Source: Hyphodiscus hymeniophilus (taxonomy: Eukaryota > Ascomycota > Leotiomycetes > Helotiales > Hyphodiscaceae). Taken from it: a stretch of 64,000 nucleotides of DNA. The translations under genes and the position numbers were made by a program. The notes beneath the pieces are model-generated. The model saw only the letters and a list, made by a program, of their open reading frames with translations. It was not told the DNA's origin and did not search any database. This document shows, one piece after another, positions 46,045 to 55,293 of this stretch. Each line of letters begins with the position of its first letter. Position 1 is the stretch's first letter. The stretch is from NCBI GenBank assembly GCA_016508695.1, contig VNKQ01000006.1, forward strand, positions 1,488,001 to 1,552,000. Direction: 5' to 3'.

Positions 46045-46961
46045 GTGTTATCGACCAGTGTATCTATATGGACCGACTGGTTAAGGAGTAGTGAAAGGGT
46101 ATACCAAGGCGTTTGAGGGATATTCAGAATAGGGCAGTAGCTGGGTCTGAAGTACTTCGTCGGAGAATCGACGAAGCTGATCTTTCAGGGGTCTTGTGGT
46201 GTTGTTGCTCGTCCTTTGATGCTTCGGCATGGCATGATTGAAATTCGTACTGAACGGTACTCCAATAAATTTTTTTTTTTGGTTAAAAGTGCTTTGATTG
46301 TACTCCGAAGTAGAAATCTTGAGATGCAAAGTCTCTTCAATGGCCACGCTAGTCCAGTTGCTCGATCAGAGACTTCAAATCCAGGGACCATTAGTCTTAT
46401 TTATGTATTATTTATCGAGCGATTTCAGGATATAGACAAAATCTGCCAATACTTTTGATAGCCCAGCTCGACAGACGAGTAGACAACGAGTTCATTTTTT
46501 GAAGGCTTGAACAATTTATGGTCTTATCTACTCCGTAGATTTCCGTGATCAAGACTCCTCGAAATAAATTTCTCTGTACTTCAACAACCGTGGGAACAAA
46601 TCTAGGCGAAGTTGCCAGAGAAAATGTAAGATCTTTTTAACGGAAGAAAAGTCAAGCTCAATCCTATTATCAGACCTTCTATTCAGATAAATGTGATAAA
46701 AGCTTTGAATGTTCTGTTCTACAATTCTGAAGAGGAATGGAGGCGCAGTGGCGTCCACGTGACCGTAATATACTAGCCTTCTTTGGATGATTGGAGCTAA
46801 GAACAAGCGAGCGCACTTCTCAAATTCGACACTCAGCGAGTTTTTAGCCATCAAAGACCAACTCGACAAACGACCACCGACAGACGAGGTATGTGACACG
46901 CATTTGAGTATAAATCATCTGGAAATGTGCTGACCATCTCATTCGCAGTTCCTGAATCAAA
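46045..46961. other. Intergenic region with the probable eL37 promoter and 5' UTR intron
   Basis: It carries a T-rich tract at about 46268-46280 and CACGTGACC at 46756. A likely non-coding intron of eL37 runs from 46889 (GTATGTGACA donor) to 46948 (TCGCAG acceptor), 13 bp before the start codon. A minus-strand frame of 116 codons at 46549-46899 is probably chance. Confidence 0.5.
46756..46761. promoter_or_regulatory. CACGTG site upstream of the eL37 gene
   Basis: CCACGTGACC lies 201 bp before the start codon. Cbf1-type sites at ribosomal-protein genes are described in several ascomycete yeasts; use here is inferred. Confidence 0.45.
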
Positions 46962-47524
46962 ATGAGTACGTTTTGCGAGCCCGACCTTCTTAACTTCCAG
47001 TGCCAATCTGGAGACAATTTCACCCATGGAAGCTAATATAAATAAATAGCGAAGGGCACGAGTTCTTTCGGTAAGAGGTAAGGCTCAATCTCTCAGTAAT
47101 CATAACGGATCATGGTGCTAATATGCTGGCAGACACAACAAGTCTCACACGCTCTGCAGACGTTGCGGTATGTTGGACCGGAGAGTCAGGGCAAGGAAGA
47201 GACTGACATTATCAAGGCCGCCGATCCCTCCACATCCAAAAGCACACCTGTTCGTCATGCGGTTATCCTGCTGCTAAGATCCGTCAATGTACGTTACCCA
47301 TATTCTCGAAGGGCCGAATGATTGGGATATTGGTTCGATGCGATTGAAGGAAACGAAGATGGCTAACATCATGGACAGACAACTGGGGCGAGAAGGCCAA
47401 GCGTAGGAAGACCACCGGTACCGGACGTATGCGACACATGAAGGGCGTTCCGAGACGATTCAAGAATGGCTTCCAGACCGGTGTACCAAAGGATTCGCGG
47501 GGACCAGCCAGCAAGGCTGAGTAA
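46962..47524 (+). CDS. RPL37: Large-subunit ribosomal protein eL37
   Basis: A zinc-binding structural protein of the 60S ribosomal subunit. Five exons, 46962-46965, 47050-47077, 47133-47167, 47217-47288 and 47379-47524, give 94 residues. The first coding exon is only ATG plus one base. The protein reads MTKGTSSFGKRHNKSHTLCR, with the zinc ligands in LCRRCG and CSSCG around RRSLHIQKHT, then YPAAKIRQYNWGEKAKRRKT and MRHMKGVPRRFKNGFQTG. The high intron number is usual for fungal ribosomal-protein genes. All junctions keep frame. Confidence 0.95.
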
Positions 47525-47815
47525 GGGTTGCATATCAGGCGTGAATGATCTGGGAATGGTTGCGGGTTGCTCGTGATATGTCATGGAAAATGATGCTGTT
47601 AGCAAATGCGAACAATTGCAACCAGCGGCTTGACAGGTGTATTCTTTTGTGATCTCGGAATTCTGGGAAGGTCAATCGCGGCGAATACTATTCGAGGGCA
47701 CTTATCGCAAAATACCAACGAGCAATGCACATCAAAACTTCAAGCATCGGTTTATGTGAGGACGCATGCTTTGGTGCATGGCAGATGTTTGAGCCATTGG
47801 CAACGATAGGTCTGT

Positions 47816-48773
47816 TCATTGCCCTCGTTCGAATACTTTCACACCACCGTCTCCTCCCACGAAGTACAGCAACTCTCTCTCCTCGATCCTTTTATGGAGA
47901 CCTTGAACATCCTCAGCTGCGTGATCGCCTACTGTAATCCTGACAACTCCACTAACATCTCTTGCCGTTCCTGAGTCTAGTAATCTCAAGCTCATTGTGA
48001 AATCCGCCTGATGGGCTAGACTCAGCAAAAGGGCTGCGTGATCCGTCTCTAAAGGTGTCTGATGAGAACCTAATAAGGGGTAGTCTGCATAAAGAGTGAC
48101 AACTATAGCATATACGTGCTTGGGATTGTTAGTCTTGTAAAGCAGGAAACAGACAAGGGACAACAAACCTCACGCAGACCCATCAACATTTCTATTAGAC
48201 GATTGGCAGTGATTCCATCCCCTCCAGCGGCCAACAATAGATCGATCTGGTCAACGACCAATAAAACCTTATCTTCTGCATCCTCTCTACCCTTCAGGCT
48301 CTCCAAGGCTTGCCGTATTTCTTCATGAACGCTGGCCAAATCTGACTTCGAAAGGACCACTCCTCCTCCTTTGGTACTCGAAGGCTTTTGCGGCGCTTTT
48401 AAGAAAAGCCCAGTAAGTCCATCCAAGAAAGCAAAGCGCTTCTTTGTAACCAATTTATCGAAATCAATGCCCTGCCAACATTTTCAGCCTCGTTCTTTTT
48501 TCACGTGAGTTAGAGGAAGAGGAATAAGCCTACGAGTCTTCTTCCATTTTCTTTCCAAAAAGCAAAGTCTCTCATAAAGCTAATAAGTAAAACCTTGTCC
48601 TCGCTCTGGTGGGTTATTTCAGAAAGGCCATCTTGGCGGAGTAAGGTGCTGTGAAGGTATCGGAGGACAAGCCAATTTGTACTTGCGCCGAGGACGCCAG
48701 TGAGGAGGATTAGGGACGCTTCGGGTGGGAGCGCAAGATAAGGTTCTAAAAGAGGTGGAATGCGAGAAGTCAT
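47816..48773 (-). CDS. ELP6: Elongator complex subunit Elp6
   Basis: A RecA-like accessory subunit of the Elp456 ring of Elongator, needed for wobble-uridine tRNA modification. Minus-strand exons 48773-48534, 48471-48169 and 48118-47816 give 281 residues. Family-like segments are LLTGVLGASTNWLVLRYLHS, VLLISFMRDFAFWKENGRRL, KKRFAFLDGLTGLF, the strand KVLLVVDQIDLLLAAGGDGI and a C-terminal RITVGDHAAEDVQGLHKRIE. There is no Walker lysine, as expected for this degenerate RecA fold. Introns are 62 and 50 nt; intron 1 contains a TCACGTGA. Confidence 0.85.
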
Positions 48774-49288
48774 CTTTGCATTTATGTCAAAAAATAATCC
48801 AGCTTTCATCGAGTCAAGCTCAGGTTTTGATATTCTTGAAAAAAGCGACTTTTCGGATAGTGCCTTCCTTCTCCGCCTTCAAGAGGTGCATTTTGGGAAT
48901 TGATTTTGCATCATGTGACTGGCCTATCTCTGTATGCCCCACTCGTCTCACTCTCTTTGCTCATGTCTCTACATCTGTTATAAGTCAATGTTAATTTGAA
49001 ATCACGAATTGTGTTCGTAGTGTGTAATATATCCTAGCTATTGATATATAAGTTTTCCTTCCAGACGAAGTCAAGCACGGATAGTTTCGAGGTTCAACAT
49101 CCTTGAGAAGCACCCCAGCCAGAGATCTATACACACCTATGGACACTTATTAAGGTATTGTTAGATTTTGATGCCACTTGTCATCTCGTTGTGAGCTCCT
49201 TTGCTAACTCCTACACAGACCCAAGCAAGAGATCCGCGTCCGAGGAATTGCATTTCTTAGTTCCTTACCACGAACTTTTGTCACAAAG
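48774..49288. other. Divergent intergenic region between ELP6 and the sterol-reductase-like gene
   Basis: Promoters of two outward-facing genes. The frame before 49289 stays open for some 25 codons without an ATG. No other gene is seen. Confidence 0.4.
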
Positions 49289-50824
49289 ATGGAAAGCCAC
49301 CATTCAGCTGTAAGAGCCATTTCTTCTAGGATTCGCAAATTCTCCGCTCGAGAGGAGCCATTCCGGATATACCATGGCTCTACAAACAGTACCCGTCCAT
49401 CTCAGTACCGGCGAAGCAAGATGGTGGATACTTCTGGGCTGGTAAACGTCCTGAGAGTGGACACTGCTTCAAAGACTGCGCTTGTCGAGCCAAATGTCCC
49501 AATGGATAGCCTCGTTGAAGCCACACTCCGGCACGGTTTGATTCCACCAGTTGTTATGGAGTTTCCAGGGATTACAGTTGGGGGAGGGTTTGCCGGCACT
49601 GCCGGAGAAAGCTCCTCTTTTCGATATGGATTCTTCGATCGAACCATCAACTGGATTGAGATTGTCCTGGCGAACAGCGACGTGGTTAGAGCCTCTAGTA
49701 AAGTGAGGCCCGATCTGTTTTATGGCGCAGCGTCTTCTTTCGGCACTCTGGGTGTCACAACTCTGCTCGAAGTCCAGTTGATCGAAGCGAAGACCTTCGT
49801 TGCTTTAACTCACTATCCTGTTTCAAGTATAACTCAAGCTCAGAAGGTGATCGAAGAAGCCACAAACGATTTTTCAAATGACTACCTCGACGGGATCATG
49901 TACGCAGAAGACAGAGGAGTCATTTGCGTTGGGCGTCTGACGAATGATGTTGCTAGCAGTGTCAAAGTTCAGAGGTTCACACGGCCAACAGACCCATGGT
50001 TCTATATTCATGTTGACAGGCTTATGAAGAATCAATCGTCACCTATCACAGAAGCGGTTCCAATCGTTGACTACCTTTTCCGGTATGATCGTGGTGGGTT
50101 CTGGGTTGCAAAGTACGCTTATGATTATTTCATCACACCCTTCAATCGAGTCACTCGATTTGTTCTCGATTATTTCATGCACACAAGAGTGATGTATCAT
50201 GCACTCCATCAAAGCGGATTGGCATCGAAATATATCATTCAAGACGTGGCGATACCGTATCCGAAGGTCAATGAGTTTATGAAATATTTGGATACCTCTT
50301 TCAACAGTTATCCTGTCTGGCTCTGTCCTCTGAAGCAAAGCGGGAAAGGAATTGCATCTACCCACAGCCTGCAACCCGATAAGAGAAACCATAAATTACC
50401 GGACTTCATGCTGAACTTCGGCGTATGGGGACCAGGCCCCAAACGACGCGAAGACTTTGTGGCTTGGAACAGACAGTTTGAGGGCATGATCCAAAAACTG
50501 GGTGGACAGAAATGGCTCTACGCCCATGCCTATTATACCGAAGAGGAGTTCAATGAGATTTATAATCGTTTGGATTATGAAGCATTACGGGAGAAGTATC
50601 ATGCGTCTTATCTCCCAACTGTCTACGACAAGGTAAGGGTAAACGTTGAAAAGGAGAATAAAGAAATGCATGACTCTTGGGTGGCCTGGCTGCTTGCTAT
50701 TTTCTGGAGCATTTGGCCCTTGACTGGGCTTTATGGAGTATACCATGCACTTTTCGGTGGTGACTATCTTCTCCCAAAGACGACAAGTCGCGGCATAACA
50801 GAACTCTCTGTATGTGCTAGCTGA
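49289..50824 (+). CDS. DHCR24/DIMINUTO-like FAD-dependent sterol C-24 reductase
   Basis: Resembles delta(24)-sterol reductases, which reduce the sterol side-chain 24-25 double bond. It is a single exon of 511 residues. The PCMH-type FAD domain includes VDTSGLVNVLRVD, VEPNVPMDSLVEATLRHGLI, EFPGITVGGGFAGTAGESSS, YGFFDRTINWIEIVLANSDV and LFYGAASSFGTLGVTTLLEV. Later conserved parts are YAEDRGVICVGRL, QDVAIPYPKVNEFMKY and YPVWLCPLK, with HAYYTEEEFNEIY near the end. The human enzyme starts with a membrane helix; this protein begins directly at the domain (AVRAISSRIRKF) and instead has a hydrophobic segment near the C-terminus (AWLLAIFWSIWPLTGLYGVY). Its substrate in a fungus is not established. Confidence 0.87.
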   Translation: MESHHSAVRAISSRIRKFSAREEPFRIYHGSTNSTRPSQYRRSKMVDTSGLVNVLRVDTASKTALVEPNVPMDSLVEATLRHGLIPPVVMEFPGITVGGGFAGTAGESSSFRYGFFDRTINWIEIVLANSDVVRASSKVRPDLFYGAASSFGTLGVTTLLEVQLIEAKTFVALTHYPVSSITQAQKVIEEATNDFSNDYLDGIMYAEDRGVICVGRLTNDVASSVKVQRFTRPTDPWFYIHVDRLMKNQSSPITEAVPIVDYLFRYDRGGFWVAKYAYDYFITPFNRVTRFVLDYFMHTRVMYHALHQSGLASKYIIQDVAIPYPKVNEFMKYLDTSFNSYPVWLCPLKQSGKGIASTHSLQPDKRNHKLPDFMLNFGVWGPGPKRREDFVAWNRQFEGMIQKLGGQKWLYAHAYYTEEEFNEIYNRLDYEALREKYHASYLPTVYDKVRVNVEKENKEMHDSWVAWLLAIFWSIWPLTGLYGVYHALFGGDYLLPKTTSRGITELSVCAS

Positions 50825-51124
50825 ACGAGGTTGTACTGTTGATCGGATTCTTATTAATAAAAAGAAAATGGATTCTTTTTCAGCAAGTCCACGACCTGCG
50901 ATCAACACCACTCGATATAACTCTCCAATGTGGGCACATAATGTGGAAAAGAAGCATCCATTCATTCCCAATATTTCACGACTCCCAAACTCAAGATCAG
51001 GTATTCCCAGCTGATGTCTAACATTTGCCCCTAGTACAAAATGCAAACCCATCTCAACCAAATTCACAACATGCTAACCCAATACAAAGTCTACACAGCA
51101 CTCATTTGACACCCTAGCCTCAGC
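50825..51124. other. 3' flanks between two convergent frames
   Basis: About 300 bp with no gene; an A-rich stretch lies near 50858-50870. Confidence 0.35.
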
Positions 51125-51481
51125 TTAACCAGACTCCCAGTCCTCAGAATATTCAGGCCCGGCAATCAAAGATGACCCTTCTTCACCACTCCGACTGCGC
51201 CAAGATCTAAATTCGAAAGTCCTGGGAAAGGAAGGGCGACGAGGAGTCGAAATACTGGAAGAAGAAGCCATCGCCGAGGTTCCAATGCTTCTTGGCGACT
51301 CCCATGATGCATTCGTGTTTGTTTTCACCACTTTTCGGGCGGCGTTTAGTGGAAGGATATCTTGAGGACGCTGCGGAGAATCTGGGAAATCTGAGTACGG
51401 ATTTGATACTGTCTCGATGTCCTTGACGGACTCCATAGAGTTTGAGCGGGACGGAACAAATCGTCGCAAGCTGGAGAACAT
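51125..51481 (-). CDS. Small serine-rich hypothetical protein (doubtful)
   Basis: A 118-codon frame starting MFSSLRRFVPSRSNSMESVK. It is rich in Ser, Arg and Pro, with no domain or membrane segment, and ends SLIAGPEYSEDWESG. Composition is compatible with a disordered fungal protein, but no family is recognised and there is no splice evidence. An alternative upstream ATG in the same frame would add 13 residues. It may be a real small gene or a chance frame. Confidence 0.4.
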   Translation of the reverse strand: MFSSLRRFVPSRSNSMESVKDIETVSNPYSDFPDSPQRPQDILPLNAARKVVKTNTNASWESPRSIGTSAMASSSSISTPRRPSFPRTFEFRSWRSRSGEEGSSLIAGPEYSEDWESG

Positions 51482-52580
51482 AGCTACGATTACTGGGAAG
51501 AGGTATGAATTAGGCGTCAAGTTGCAACGAGGCTACTTATCAAGTTCAACGTCATAAACTTTGCAAGACGGTGGCTCGTCGGCCCTTTTTGTACGATTCT
51601 CAGCTGGGCGACAATCAACAGATGCCATAAGCACCTTCTCTGCCGCTCCTCAAGGCATCCGGAATCTCACTTTCCAGGCGTATCTGAGAAAATGCAACGG
51701 AATTCGGGCTATGAAGTTCCTTGGTGTCATCTCGACTTACAGTTCTTTACGGAGTAACGCCTGTTTTGATGGTTACTATTGAGCAATCCTCACATTTGGG
51801 ATGAGTATGATCCTCGGGAAGCGATGGTGAAGGAGCCCGCCGTGAAGCGAGTCGTGCTTCAGGGGCTGTGCCAAGCCCTTGCGATCCCTCTTCCTCTCAA
51901 GAGGTACATAACAAAAGTCTTTTATCCGGAATAGACTCCCATTTAGGCTTAATACGAATCATCACAATGAGCCAATGGTCTTCACTTTGTCTTGTTTAAT
52001 AACGTTGGTACATTTGTCTTCCAAATCAAACACTGCTTGTGACAATGAAACGTCTTCGACTCACAACAATCCCTTCGTCTCCATAGACACTGTTCTCAGG
52101 AGACACCTATGTCGCAAGTGAACCATTTTCTTTTAAGTAATTTGAGAAGTACGACAGTTACTTCAGCGATTTGGACCACTTGGGCAGTCTCAAAGGGCAG
52201 ATGGTTGCCGGAGAAAGGGGTTTGACTTGTCAGATCTGACGGAGGTTTTGACTACAATCATCACCCAGCCACCAAACAACCGAGTTCTATGCTTTCACTG
52301 CCTACTATGTTCGGTCTTACGGCCTTTGGATCTTACGGCTCTTGAGAATAAACTCCGCTTGTAGCATCAGCTCCGTGTTACTTCTGTTCTGGCCGGAGTA
52401 ACGGACATGAAAGATGTGAAAAACTGACTCGGGAATTGAATCAAGTCTTGGCCACATATAAAGTAGACTCCGATCCTTTCCCTTCTGGCACAGCAAAAGC
52501 GCTTTCCCAATCAGTTCTCTTGCTTTCTGAGATCTGCATCACAGAACTAAGTCAAACCATTTTTCAGTTAACAATTCATA
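51482..52580. other. Accessory region without a recognised gene
   Basis: No supported coding frame. A 73-codon plus-strand frame at 51561-51782 has no family. The region leads into two degenerate genes, so it may itself hold older decayed sequence. Confidence 0.45.
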
Positions 52581-53002
52581 ATGCGCTCTTCCATCTTCCA
52601 GGTCATTCCCTTCCTCCTCACTCTGGTCAATTGCTCACCACCTCCTATGTCTCCTACATTGCCTTATCTGCCAGGTCTAGCTGGAGTTTCATTGCGTATT
52701 CCGACAGTGCCTGTGGTAACGAAGTTCTCCGTATCGGTGGAAGTGTTGCGGAACCAGCTTGCCAAACCTTCCCAGGCGGCTCTGAATATGATTTCACGGA
52801 CGCAAACTCCTACAAATTTACGAGTAGCAGCTTTACACCCTATGGATGGAAGGGTTCCATGAGTGGCTTCAGTGGCCCAACTAATGTAACCGGCAACGGC
52901 GGCTCATCCGATTGTCATGCCTCTAAATTTACTATCTGGCAGCTTGGGCGTGATATGCGACTGTTAAACAGCTTGTTGTCCCTATCGCTACGTATCACCT
53001 GA
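52581..53002 (+). pseudogene. Frame-broken gene for a small secreted protein
   Basis: An ATG at 52581 opens a clear signal peptide (MRSSIFQVIPFLLTLVNCS). The continuation expected of a small secreted fungal protein, WSFIAYSDSACGNEVLRIGG, ACQTFPGGSEYDFTDANSYK and SSDCHASKFTIW, is in a different frame. I could not find a donor/acceptor pair of matching phase and reasonable length between the two parts: the only phase-2 donor would give introns of 26 or 32 nt. The likeliest reading is a frameshift. The C-terminus also looks unlike such proteins after KFTIW. Its last 8 bases overlap the end of the antisense HET frame. It could be a real gene if an unusual splice exists. Confidence 0.45.
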
Positions 53003-54739
53003 TCTTAAACCTTTGCATCGCTTCGCAACTTGTTCCTATCCATGCCTCGCTCTTGAAGAGATGCGGGGTGTACGCACTCCCAAGAAGCTCGTATTCCTGC
53101 TCTTCAGTATCTTGCAGACCAGTCTCGTTCATCTGCAAGTTGTGCGGTCGTAAAGTCCATAGGCTACGAGCCCCGTACATTGCACAAAGTAAGTCGTTCT
53201 CCTCCAGGTAAGCAGGTCCTATGCCAAACCTGCTTGCCTTTGAGCGGAAGAACTTGTGGCCATTGCACCTTCTTATGGTGCGAGTGGTCCCAGAGAGCAC
53301 ACCTGAAGGGAACAGTACGGCTCTTAGCATCTCTTCGGCACGCATGTATCTTTGTCGTGGCTCAGGTATCGGCTCACCACCTGGCCAAGTGCTGGGTACA
53401 GTAAGAATATCCGCCTTATCAGGAACAAAAGGCGTGCTATTGATGATTTCAAGACATCGGGTAAGCCAAGGATAACTTTCAAGCTCCAGCATACGCTAAC
53501 CAGCAGACGATGTCACCCGCTCAACAACATCGACTACAAGTCCGCAAAGCTCGAGTAACGAGTCTTTGGTAACTTGCATGAAAAGATTAATGCGTCGAAA
53601 TTGCCCGCCGGGGATTCCAGCAAGAGCTTCGGACCAACGTGCAAGTGGAACGCTACCCCTGTCAGTATGCCAGTCAGGACACCAAGATGGCAACAGCGGA
53701 TTGCGAATAGTCCGTGAATTGCCCTCGATGAGTCTCATAGCATGAAATGTCTCATACTTGATATGACGCTTTACGATGCTCAAGAAGGTTTGATGATAAT
53801 TCGATGTTGCGGCTTCGCTGTGATCGACCAGGTTCGCATCCCGGATATATGACTGATATGTCTTATTCAACATGCCAATCAGTGCCCATATTCTATCTAC
53901 TGGTAATGGATAGCGTCGATCTGCACTTAGTAAGATAAGTGTAGGCAGAGTTCTGAGATTCGTCATCGTTGCGTTTTTTCGCAGAAAATCGATATTAGAT
54001 ATGATTCCAGACTGTTTATACAGTGTCTCCGAATTTGCTTCCGCCTCGACCATTGACACTAATTCTGCCTGCATTGCTGCTTGGTGTAAAGCATCCAACC
54101 ACTCCCAGGGGATTGATTTGCATCCGCACAATAGAGCAACCTCTTTCGACAGAACAACTTCTTGCATTGTCCAGAGTCGGAAGAACCATGGACGCTGCTG
54201 AAGGACTTTGACTGACTCCTATATCTGATCTTCGGGTAGAGGCATGTCGTAGTTGGTGAGCCTTTGCCTAACGCTGAGAGAGCTCGGATTCTTACTGTCA
54301 ACAGCTTCTGCGTCAGGCTTTCAATATTATCCATAGCGAGGTCGCTGCTATCATCCGCATCACCTTGCCAGATCAAAGTTCGCGTGGCATTCTCATAGAT
54401 CTCACCCATGCATGGAACGTGGATCGTCTTCTCAATGCGGTCGTCCTGATTGAGGCAGATTGCATCGACCCACAATGGCCGCGTCCTCGGCTCGGGTCTG
54501 AAGCCATGTAGAAACGGCAGAGCGTGGAAAAGGCTTATCCTGATTGTCAATGAGACTCCGTCACACACCACTGAGGTCGTTGAAGCATCTTCGCCCCAGC
54601 AATAGCTGACGGCATCATACTCTGGTGCTGCTGACCGCGGGTAAGTGTGAAGCTCCAACCCTGCTGTCGCCCCATCATTGCCAATGACGGTGAGCAAGCG
54701 GATGTCACTCTCAGCCAGGCGTTCGTACAGAGCGCTCAT
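52995..54739 (-). pseudogene. HET-domain (heterokaryon incompatibility) gene, disrupted
   Basis: The N-terminus has the HET domain: YDAVSYCWGEDASTTSVVCD, then RPLWVDAICLNQDDRIEKTI, HVPCMGEIYENATRTLIWQG and DADDSSDLAM. Near 54305-54318 the reading shifts frame; the new frame continues sensibly with SVRQRLTNYDMPLPEDQI, then meets TAG at 54219-54221 where family members usually have Trp, and resumes with ESVKVLQQRPWFFRLWTMQE. A second in-frame TAG at 53496-53498 separates the middle part (PSWCPDWHTDRG) from the tail (SYPWLTRCLEIINSTPFVPD) that runs to 52995. A 77-nt GT-AG span (54295-54219) could splice out the shift and the first stop but not the second. Intact members trigger self/non-self responses. 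Confidence 0.75.
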
Positions 54740-55293
54740 TGCATCAAAAGCCCGTAGCGCTTTGTTGGAAGGTGGCACTAACAGCAACTCAAGACATGAT
54801 GCAAGACACGGACGTCGACTTGCGGTCGACCTTTGTCAAGGTGGCGGCGGCAAGGCACGCGCAGCCACGTTTAGCAGCAACAAAACGAGAGCCGGCCATC
54901 ACAACCGTCCCCAAGGTATGAATCTTTCTTAGACCAAATAACGGGGAAGAGGTTGGACAGAGTGAAGATAATAACCCGGCTGATGAACTCACGAAAACTG
55001 TAATCAGAGAAACAATAAAGGAAAAAAATAAGAGGCTACTAGCCATCGAGATTAGGCGGAGGCATATAGGCATATCACTGGAGACCGAAGCCTTCTCTTC
55101 TGGGTTATCGCACATGAATAGTGGGAATTGGCTAGGAGACAATGATTAATCGTCATTATGCGTGCGTAGTACGTAAACTCCAAATCCATGCCCATTTCTA
55201 CCCTAATGATGCCTACCAGACAAACGCCGTCTCTCCCATCCATCGTCTACCCTTAGCAGTGTCCCAAAATTTACTCCGGAAACCAATCTGGAC
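54740..55293. other. Intergenic region between the HET relic and the second MFS gene
   Basis: It should hold the former HET promoter and the MFS 3' flank. Minus-strand frames of 60-117 codons here have no family. Nothing else is seen. Confidence 0.4.

Noticed and set aside
46549..46899. 116-codon minus-strand frame upstream of eL37
   Set aside because: It lies over the presumed eL37 promoter and leader, has no recognisable domain and no splice support.
47316..47336. TTGGTTCGATGCG considered as a tRNA B box
   Set aside because: It is inside the last intron of the eL37 gene and cannot form a cloverleaf.
34334..51481. A secondary-metabolite gene cluster
   Set aside because: No polyketide synthase, NRPS, terpene cyclase or P450 is present; the genes are unrelated housekeeping functions.
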